Source of the DNA: an uncultured Clostridia bacterium
GTDB lineage: Bacteria > Bacillota > Clostridia > TANB77 > CAG-508
Assembly: GCA_944393345.1 (NCBI GenBank)
Contig: CALXZW010000011.1
Span: 1-20,777, forward strand
DNA: 20,777 bases
Direction of reading: 5' to 3'
Made by a program: the position numbers and the translations under genes. The notes under the pieces were generated by a model that saw only the letters and a list, made by a program, of their open reading frames with translations, did no database searches and had not been told where the DNA came from. Shown here piece after piece: positions 15,040 to 20,777 of this stretch (its first letter is position 1; each line of letters opens with the position of its first letter).

Positions 15040-16986
15040 CTATAAACTTTTCCCTTCTCCATCTGTTGATGAATATGATAAATATTTTCTTTTTTCTGCT
15101 GTTGTAAATGCTTTATATATGTTAAAATTATCCTCATATAAGTTTTCTATTGTTCCTTTTGCAAGCTCTAAACCGTCTTTTTCTAATATTTTTCTATCTT
15201 CATCATTAAAGAATCCTTCATCTTTATTAACACTTGGAAATACTCCGTCATTTAAACCTATTATAAATACAGTGTCTACTTTATGTGCTCTTGAACGTTC
15301 TACATCTCCTAATATTACTTGGTCTTGTGTTCCAGGTATTTTTCCCAAACCGCTATTTTTTAATCCTACTTTTAAAATTTGAATATATTTTTCTATAGTT
15401 ATTGGGTCATCTCCAAATACAAGTACAATTTCATCAAAAATATCTAATATTATTTGATAACTTGATTTATATTCTTTTGCTATTTCCATATATTCATTTT
15501 CTTCTAATTCTTCTACTTTTTGCATTATTTTTTCTTCAATATTTTGTTCTTGTAAAAAGAAATATAATTCTTTAGTTATATTTTTAGCTGTCTTTTGTGA
15601 TATTATTTTTTCTTTTAATTTTAATAATGGATTTATTATTTGTTTTCTTAATTCATTAAATCTTTCTACTTCTTTTTTTCTATTCTCATCTTCTAATTCA
15701 TATATAAATTCTTGTTTCCATTTATTTTGCTTTATTCCCCATTTAGAGCAATAATTTTCTAATTTAAAAATTTCATCTTCTTCAATTTGTAAAAAACCTA
15801 ATTTTATATAATTAAAAATTGTTTCATTAGAAAAATTTCTATTTAATACATCTAATATAGATATTATGTATTGAACTATTATATTTTGATTTAAATCTCT
15901 TTTCTCATCTATAAATACAGGGATTTGATATTTAGGAAAAATTGCTCTTACTAATGAAGAATATGTATCTATATTTTTACTTATAATTGCAATATCTTTA
16001 TATCTTAAATTATTATCTCTTACTAGTTTTACAATCTGTTTTGCAACATTTTCTATTTCTGAATATTGATTTTTAGCCAAAAAAAGTTTTAGTTTTTCCA
16101 CTTTTTTTTCATATTTTGTGGATTTTATATTATAAATATTATCACTTAAATGTTCTAGTTCTTTATTTTTAAATCTATATTGTTTTTCAAGATATACTGG
16201 TTCTTCTTGCTTAAAACCATTTTCTTCTATTAATTTCAAAAATTTTTTTAATGTTATTTTGTTAGAATAAAAAATATCAATATTTGCATTTGTATCTATT
16301 TCTAATTTATCCAAACACATAGTTATACTTACTTTTTTAGCATTTCTAATAAGTTCTTTTAAAACTAAATATTCCTGAAATGTAAATCCTGAAAATTCAT
16401 CTATATATATAATACTATTTTTAACTAACTCTGACTTTTCTAAATTATTAGCAAGTATAGTTAAAGCATCAGTTTCCTCTATATATTTATCTGCTATTTG
16501 ATTTTCAAATTTTTCATAGATTAATGACATATCTTGTAATTTAGTTTTTAAATATTTATTTTCAGTTTTTTCTATTTCTTCTTTTAATAATTCCACATTT
16601 ATTCCATGCTTTTTAAATTCAGTTATTGCAGTCATTGCCAATTCAATGTTTTCATCAGATTTTCCTATAAATTTTAAATCCTTTTTATTGTTATTTAAAA
16701 TCGAATAAATCAGCATTGCTTTTCCACATTTTGAAAGTTTAGATTTAGTTTTTCCACCAATTTCATCTAATATTCTATCTGCCATTCTACTTAATGTTAT
16801 TACTTCTGCATTCATTACTGCTTTTGAATTTATTTTTTCCATTAATTTTTTTTCAGCTGTAAAAGAAAATTGTTCTGGTGTTATAATATATATCTTTTTT
16901 TCTGTTTTTATTAAATCTGCTATTTCATTAAAACAATATTCACTTTTTCCGCTTCCTGGTTTTCCATATATTAATCTTACACTCAT
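15040..16986 (-). CDS. addB: AddB N-terminal helicase-like part (split gene)
   Basis: This is the first 648 residues of AddB, a superfamily 1-like subunit of the AddAB helicase-nuclease. A Walker A motif GKPGSGKS is at 8-15, followed by ITPEQFSFTAEKKL and a DEFSGFT motif in the middle. The last conserved segment, VIIGLNDGVFP-like (FIIGLNDGVFP), precedes KYLSYSSTDGEGKSL, where a TAG stop falls exactly where family members continue with Arg-Pro-Ser. Adding the downstream part and the 13 codons between gives about 1120 codons, close to a normal AddB. An AAAGGA site lies 11 bases before the ATG. addA, usually the next gene, is absent here. Confidence 0.92.
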   Translation of the reverse strand: MSVRLIYGKPGSGKSEYCFNEIADLIKTEKKIYIITPEQFSFTAEKKLMEKINSKAVMNAEVITLSRMADRILDEIGGKTKSKLSKCGKAMLIYSILNNNKKDLKFIGKSDENIELAMTAITEFKKHGINVELLKEEIEKTENKYLKTKLQDMSLIYEKFENQIADKYIEETDALTILANNLEKSELVKNSIIYIDEFSGFTFQEYLVLKELIRNAKKVSITMCLDKLEIDTNANIDIFYSNKITLKKFLKLIEENGFKQEEPVYLEKQYRFKNKELEHLSDNIYNIKSTKYEKKVEKLKLFLAKNQYSEIENVAKQIVKLVRDNNLRYKDIAIISKNIDTYSSLVRAIFPKYQIPVFIDEKRDLNQNIIVQYIISILDVLNRNFSNETIFNYIKLGFLQIEEDEIFKLENYCSKWGIKQNKWKQEFIYELEDENRKKEVERFNELRKQIINPLLKLKEKIISQKTAKNITKELYFFLQEQNIEEKIMQKVEELEENEYMEIAKEYKSSYQIILDIFDEIVLVFGDDPITIEKYIQILKVGLKNSGLGKIPGTQDQVILGDVERSRAHKVDTVFIIGLNDGVFPSVNKDEGFFNDEDRKILEKDGLELAKGTIENLYEDNFNIYKAFTTAEKRKYLSYSSTDGEGKSL

Positions 16987-17013
16987 AAAGTTTTATTTCC
17001 TTTCATTTTATTT

Positions 17014-17886
17014 TTATGCATCCAATTCTCTTCTCCAGTAAAATAGATATTGTTGAGCTAATCCTGCAACTTTCCCAAACTTTTCTTTTGCAATTTTTTC
17101 AATTTCTTTTTTGCTAACTTTTGTTTCATCTTGTTTTTTTATATATAAATCATTCATAACTCTTCTTACCCACACATCAATTGGAAACACTTCAAACCTT
17201 TTTAACGTTGAAAATAATAATATACAATCCGCAACTTTAGGACCTACTCCTGATAAACTTAATAATTTTTCTCTTACTTCTAAAGTATTTGAATTTTCTT
17301 CTAATTCTTTTAAATTAACTTTATTATCTAAAATCATTTGAGTTGTTTGATATATTCTTATATCTCTAAATCCCAATCCTAAATTTCTATATTCTTCTAC
17401 TGTTACATTTTTAAGTTGCTCTGGTGTAGGAAAAGTATAGTATTTTTTTTCAATCCATATAATCTCTTTACCATATTTTTTAGATAATCTTTCTATTATT
17501 CCTTTAATTCTTGGAATATTATTGTTTGCAGAAATTATAAAAGATATTATTGTTTCCCATAAATCCTGATTTAATATTCTTATCCCTTTTCCATAGTTTA
17601 CACTTTCTTTCATATTAACATCTATTTTTGATAATTCTTCTTTTATTTTTTCATAATCTCTTTTTAAGTCAAAATAATCATCTACTAACTCTTTTATATT
17701 TTCACTACAATTACCTGAAAATATAATTTTACCATTTTGTTTTTTTACATTTATAACATTTTCTCTTACAATTCCTGTATAACTATCATCTTCTAACTTG
17801 TTCCATCTAAAACATTGCCCACATTCAAATATGTCTTTTAATTCAAAAGATTTCATATCATCAATTATATATATTTGTTCACTCAT
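17014..17886 (-). CDS. 8-oxoguanine DNA glycosylase (OGG1-type)
   Basis: This helix-hairpin-helix glycosylase removes 8-oxoguanine and cuts the abasic site. From the chosen start it has 290 residues. The N-terminal OGG domain has ECGQCFRWNK. The HhH motif LSGVGPKVADC holds the catalytic Lys217, and the catalytic Asp237 lies in FPIDVWVRR. DLWETIISFIISANNNIPRI is the family core helix pair. I chose the ATG at 17886 because GGAG lies 7 bases upstream; the ATG at 17898 precedes that site. The end of the gene is 27 bases before addB, so the two are probably co-transcribed. A clear family match; OGG1 versus the broader AlkA/Ogg group is the only doubt. Confidence 0.9.
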   Translation of the reverse strand: MSEQIYIIDDMKSFELKDIFECGQCFRWNKLEDDSYTGIVRENVINVKKQNGKIIFSGNCSENIKELVDDYFDLKRDYEKIKEELSKIDVNMKESVNYGKGIRILNQDLWETIISFIISANNNIPRIKGIIERLSKKYGKEIIWIEKKYYTFPTPEQLKNVTVEEYRNLGLGFRDIRIYQTTQMILDNKVNLKELEENSNTLEVREKLLSLSGVGPKVADCILLFSTLKRFEVFPIDVWVRRVMNDLYIKKQDETKVSKKEIEKIAKEKFGKVAGLAQQYLFYWRRELDA

Positions 17887-17942
17887 ATTTTTCTCCATTT
17901 TTGTTTTTTTATTATTATATCATTTTTTTTATTCTAGCACAA

Positions 17943-18803
17943 TTAGATTTTTTTAAAACCTAAGCCAACAACTTCTCTTGAATTTGTTATAATTATAAAG
18001 CATTTAGGATCAATTTTTTTAGCAACAATTTTTATTCTATTTACATCTCCTCTTCCTGCAGCGCACATTAACACTAATTTTTCTTTATTTGTATACATTC
18101 CTTTACCTAAAAGTCCTGTAACTCCTCTTTGAATTTTTTCTCCTATTTGCTTAGCAATTTCTTCATTTTTTTCTGAAATAATTAATATTAATTTTGTAAA
18201 ATATATTCCTTCAAATATTATATCAATAATTTTTCCCATTAAATATATTGTTATTGCTGAATATAATCCGACTTCTATTTCTTTAAAAAATATTGCATTT
18301 AAAATTATTATTACAACATCTAATATTGTTATAATATTTCCGATTCTTGTGGTTGGTCTATATTCTTTTACTACTTTTCCTACTAAATCAGTTCCTCCTG
18401 TAGAAGAATTAACTTTTAAAATAAGAGCCGTCCCAAAACCTATTATAATTCCACCATATATACAAGCCAAGAATCTATCTTCTGTAAGAGGATTTAATTT
18501 ATCTAAAAAATCAATAAAAATTGATAGTGATATTGTCCCAATTAGTGATTTCAAAAAAAAAGTTTTTCCTACTTTATATATGGAAATAATAAATAGTGGA
18601 ATATTTATTATCAAAATTGATGTTCCCATTGGTATTTTTAATAAATAATATAATATTGTTGCAATTCCCGAAATTCCTCCTGACGATAACTGATTTGGTA
18701 ATAAAAATAAGGAAATGCCAATAGCCATAATTAGTGCTCCAATTACTGTCCCTGTTATTTCTATTAATAATTTTTTTAAGTTTACCAATTCATCATTTTC
18801 CAT
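17943..18803 (-). CDS. YitT/DUF2179 family membrane protein
   Basis: This 286-residue protein has about five hydrophobic segments in the first 200 residues, including GALIMAIGISLFLLPN and the GGISGIATILYYLLK motif. A conserved STGGTDLV segment follows near residue 135. A soluble DUF2179 domain at about 205-286 closes the protein. Members lie in the cytoplasmic membrane; transport function is suspected in the family but not established. The ribosome binding site AAGGTG is inside the 3' arm of a terminator-like hairpin, and the U-run fills the space to the ATG, so translation of read-through RNA may be blocked. The gene ends 56 bases before the ogg-like start, without a terminator between. Confidence 0.92.
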   Translation of the reverse strand: MENDELVNLKKLLIEITGTVIGALIMAIGISLFLLPNQLSSGGISGIATILYYLLKIPMGTSILIINIPLFIISIYKVGKTFFLKSLIGTISLSIFIDFLDKLNPLTEDRFLACIYGGIIIGFGTALILKVNSSTGGTDLVGKVVKEYRPTTRIGNIITILDVVIIILNAIFFKEIEVGLYSAITIYLMGKIIDIIFEGIYFTKLILIISEKNEEIAKQIGEKIQRGVTGLLGKGMYTNKEKLVLMCAAGRGDVNRIKIVAKKIDPKCFIIITNSREVVGLGFKKI

Positions 18804-18846
18804 AAAAAATCACCTTATTACAATTATTTGTAAAATAAGGCGATTT
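18804..18846 (-). terminator. Terminator-like hairpin overlapping the yitT-like ribosome binding site
   Basis: In minus-strand RNA, AAATCGCCTTATT pairs with AATAAGGTGATTT (one G-U), followed by UUUUUU and then directly the AUG of the yitT-like gene. The AAGGTG ribosome binding site (18816-18811) is in the 3' arm. It follows the radical SAM stop by 6 bases. Confidence 0.75.
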
Positions 18847-18871
18847 TATACTTTATTGATTTGCAATACAA
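18843..18871 (-). promoter_or_regulatory. Candidate promoter of the yitT-like gene
   Basis: TTGTAT (18871-18866) and TAAAAT (18848-18843) lie 17 bases apart, overlapping the 3' end of the radical SAM gene. A start near 18836 would exclude most of the 5' arm of the hairpin. Confidence 0.45.
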
Positions 18872-19935
18872 CTCTTTTTATTTTCTTCTAAAAAATCTTT
18901 ATATGTTTTTGTTATAGCAATTTTGGATTTTCCTGGTTTTATATCTGAATTTTTCTTTACAATTAAATCAACATCATAAATCTCTTTTAATTTTTTTACA
19001 TTTTCTTTTTTATGTCCAATAACATTATTTATATTAACTGGATTTACATCAATTTCTACTTCTTTAACTTTTACATTTAATTTTTTTATTTTGGATACTA
19101 TTTCATCGTACCAAATAGCAGATTCTACTAATTGTCTAAAAGCAGGATGATATGGTCCAGCAACAACTTGACTTTGTTTAGAATCTGGCTCTGATATCTC
19201 ATCTGTGTTTTGCAATCCTACTCTAATTACATCAATTTTTTTCTTATAGAAAAGTTTTACTAAATCTTTACAAGTATCTATTGCTTGTGCTAATGGAATT
19301 GGATTATATACTCCTTCCAAATATTCCTTTTCAAGTTTTGTATTTTTTACTACTAGAACAGGATATATTCTTACCATTTTAGGTTTTAATTTAATTAGTG
19401 CTTTAGCGGTATTTATTTCGTCAATTCTTGTACTTTCTGGTAATCCTACCATCATTTGATGTCCTAATTTAAAGCCATAAAATCTAATTAATTTTGATGC
19501 TTTTTTTACATCTGAGAAACTATGCCCTCTATTTGATCTTTGTAATATGTAATCATTAGCTGATTGTACTCCAAGTTCTATTGTTTTAACTTTATATTTT
19601 TTTAATCTTTTTAATATTTCTTTATTTATTGCATCTGGTCTAGTTGAAATTCTTATGCTTTCTACTTTTCTATTTTTAATATATTCATGAGCCGTTTGCA
19701 ATAATTCTTCTTGCAATTTTTCATCTATTGCAGTAAAACTTCCTCCAAAAAAAGCTATTTCTATTTGTGCCTCATTATTATTTAGAACTTTTAGGTATTC
19801 ATCTATTATTTTTTTTGCTTTTTCTTTTGTCATTTTATTTTTCTGTCCACTTATAGCTTTTTGATTACAAAATATACAGTCATTAGGGCATCCTAAATGT
19901 GGAACAAATATTGGTATTATGTATTTTTTTTTCAT
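18853..19935 (-). CDS. Elp3-like radical SAM protein
   Basis: The 360-residue protein has a CxxxCxxC cluster motif at C16, C20 and C23 (GCPNDCIFCNQ), the 4Fe-4S ligand set that Elp3-like radical SAM proteins use to split S-adenosylmethionine. GGSFTAID at 64-71 and STRPDAI and ELGVQS motifs further on match the Elp3/HemN-like group (COG1243). There is no acetyltransferase domain, so it is not a full Elp3. It directly follows rnc with a 4-base gap, and its AGAGGT site overlaps the rnc stop, so the two are coupled; this pair is common in Clostridia. The substrate of this short family is not known to me. Confidence 0.9.
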   Translation of the reverse strand: MKKKYIIPIFVPHLGCPNDCIFCNQKAISGQKNKMTKEKAKKIIDEYLKVLNNNEAQIEIAFFGGSFTAIDEKLQEELLQTAHEYIKNRKVESIRISTRPDAINKEILKRLKKYKVKTIELGVQSANDYILQRSNRGHSFSDVKKASKLIRFYGFKLGHQMMVGLPESTRIDEINTAKALIKLKPKMVRIYPVLVVKNTKLEKEYLEGVYNPIPLAQAIDTCKDLVKLFYKKKIDVIRVGLQNTDEISEPDSKQSQVVAGPYHPAFRQLVESAIWYDEIVSKIKKLNVKVKEVEIDVNPVNINNVIGHKKENVKKLKEIYDVDLIVKKNSDIKPGKSKIAITKTYKDFLEENKKSCIANQ

Positions 19936-19939
19936 AGAT

Positions 19940-20626
19940 TTACCTCTTTTCTGTTTTTATATTTTCTAAAGCTTTCTTTGCCGCTTGCATATGTGCATCT
20001 TTTTTACTTTTCCCTTCACCTTTAGCAAGTATTGTACCATCGCATTTTACTTGTGCCTCAAATTTTTTATTATGATCTGGTCCTATTTCTTTTATTATTT
20101 CATATTCTATTTTTACATCTCCATTTTCTTGAAGCTTTTCTTGTAATACGGTTTTATAATCTTTTATTCCTACATGTTTTGTCGCATATTCTATTTCATC
20201 TTTTAAATTATTTATTATAAATTTATTTGCTTCTTCTAGTCCACCATCAATATATATAGCCGCTATAACTGCTTCCACACTATCTGCTAAAATAGCCGGT
20301 CTTTTATTTTCTCCAGTATGTAATTGTGCTTTTCCTACATATAAGAAATCACTAAAATTATGCTTTTTTGCCACTCTATATAGACTTTCTTCACATACTA
20401 CCGTTGCTCTAACTTTAGTCATTTCTCCTTCTCTTAAATTTTTATATGTCTCATAAATATATTTACTTGATAAGAATTCTAAAATACTATCTCCTAAAAA
20501 TTCCAGTTTTTCATTACTTTCTATTTTATTTTCATAAGCATATGATTTATGAATTAATGCGTTCTTTAACAATTCTTTATTTTTAAAATGATATTCTATA
20601 TTATTTTCAAGTATCTCTAAATTCAT
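19940..20626 (-). CDS. rnc: Ribonuclease III
   Basis: This enzyme cuts double-stranded RNA in rRNA processing and RNA decay. From the chosen start it has 228 residues, the normal size. The signature NEKLEFLGDS is at 38-47, with Glu42 and Asp46 as metal ligands. Asp115 and Glu118 lie in LADSVEAV. A double-stranded RNA binding domain covers about 150-225 (KTVLQEKLQENG ... DAHMQAAKKALENI). I chose the ATG at 20626 since GGAGG lies 8 bases upstream; the ATG at 20644 precedes that site. It is the first gene of the long leftward string. Confidence 0.96.
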   Translation of the reverse strand: MNLEILENNIEYHFKNKELLKNALIHKSYAYENKIESNEKLEFLGDSILEFLSSKYIYETYKNLREGEMTKVRATVVCEESLYRVAKKHNFSDFLYVGKAQLHTGENKRPAILADSVEAVIAAIYIDGGLEEANKFIINNLKDEIEYATKHVGIKDYKTVLQEKLQENGDVKIEYEIIKEIGPDHNKKFEAQVKCDGTILAKGEGKSKKDAHMQAAKKALENIKTEKR

Positions 20627-20708
20627 TACTTTCCCTCCTTTCATATTCTAAAATCAGAAATTACAAGTAAAATACTAATTATCTTGTTTTTCTTCCTAGT
20701 TATATAAT

Positions 20709-20736
20709 ATTATATACTATTTTACAAATTTTTCAA
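20709..20736 (-). promoter_or_regulatory. Promoter of rnc
   Basis: TTGAAA (20736-20731) and a perfect TATAAT (20714-20709) lie 16 bases apart on the minus strand, about 80 bases before the rnc start. The remainder of 20645-20777 holds nothing else I recognise. Confidence 0.7.
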
Positions 20737-20777
20737 GATATTTTTAGTCGAATTTTATAGACATATTTAATTTGTTA

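Noticed and set aside
15028..15042. Readthrough of the addB stops as selenocysteine or a reassigned codon
   Set aside because: The stops are TAG and TAA, not TGA, no other gene here contains them in frame, and the readthrough residues do not match the family.

Overview
The window is a very AT-rich stretch of bacterial chromosome, roughly a quarter G+C by eye, with AGA as the dominant arginine codon, AAGGAG-type ribosome binding sites and TTGAAA/TATAAT-type promoters. The gene content (an AddB-type nuclease subunit, a PgeF/YlmD homologue, a YitT/DUF2179 membrane protein, and rnc followed by an Elp3-like radical SAM gene) points to a Bacillota of the Clostridia type. Standard stop codons, including TGA, are used. 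No CRISPR array, tRNA, rRNA, insertion sequence or phage gene was seen, and no gene-free stretch reaches 300 bases.

Left part (1-7130). mfd, the transcription-repair coupling factor, reads leftward. Divergent from it is an isolated 84-residue Cys-rich gene of about 44% G+C (hand count), with its own promoter and terminator; it is the most foreign-looking item in the window. It converges on topB (topoisomerase III), which is translationally coupled to an upstream HD-domain hydrolase gene. Upstream of that lies an unrecognised 105-residue gene ending in a 17-bp perfect hairpin.

Middle (7100-12180). leuS reads rightward from its own promoter with a leader too short for a T-box. It is followed by a monocistronic gene for an unrecognised cytoplasmic protein with an HExxH zinc-peptidase-like motif. 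That gene converges, across a bidirectional terminator, on a GltD/NfnB-like iron-sulfur flavoprotein gene reading leftward.

Right part (12190-20740). A long leftward gene string runs rnc, radical SAM, yitT-like, ogg-like, addB, pgeF, uracil-DNA glycosylase. Promoter candidates lie before rnc and before the yitT-like gene. Two repair genes in this string are broken as sequenced: the glycosylase by a +1 frameshift, and addB by two in-frame stops in an A-homopolymer region between its helicase-like and nuclease parts. addA is not adjacent.

Functionally the window is mostly housekeeping and is rich in DNA maintenance genes (Mfd, TopB, Ogg, Udg, AddB). I found no clear multi-gene novel system. 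The best leads are the Cys-rich orphan, the HExxH orphan, the two broken repair genes, and a terminator-like hairpin that contains the ribosome binding site of the yitT-like gene.
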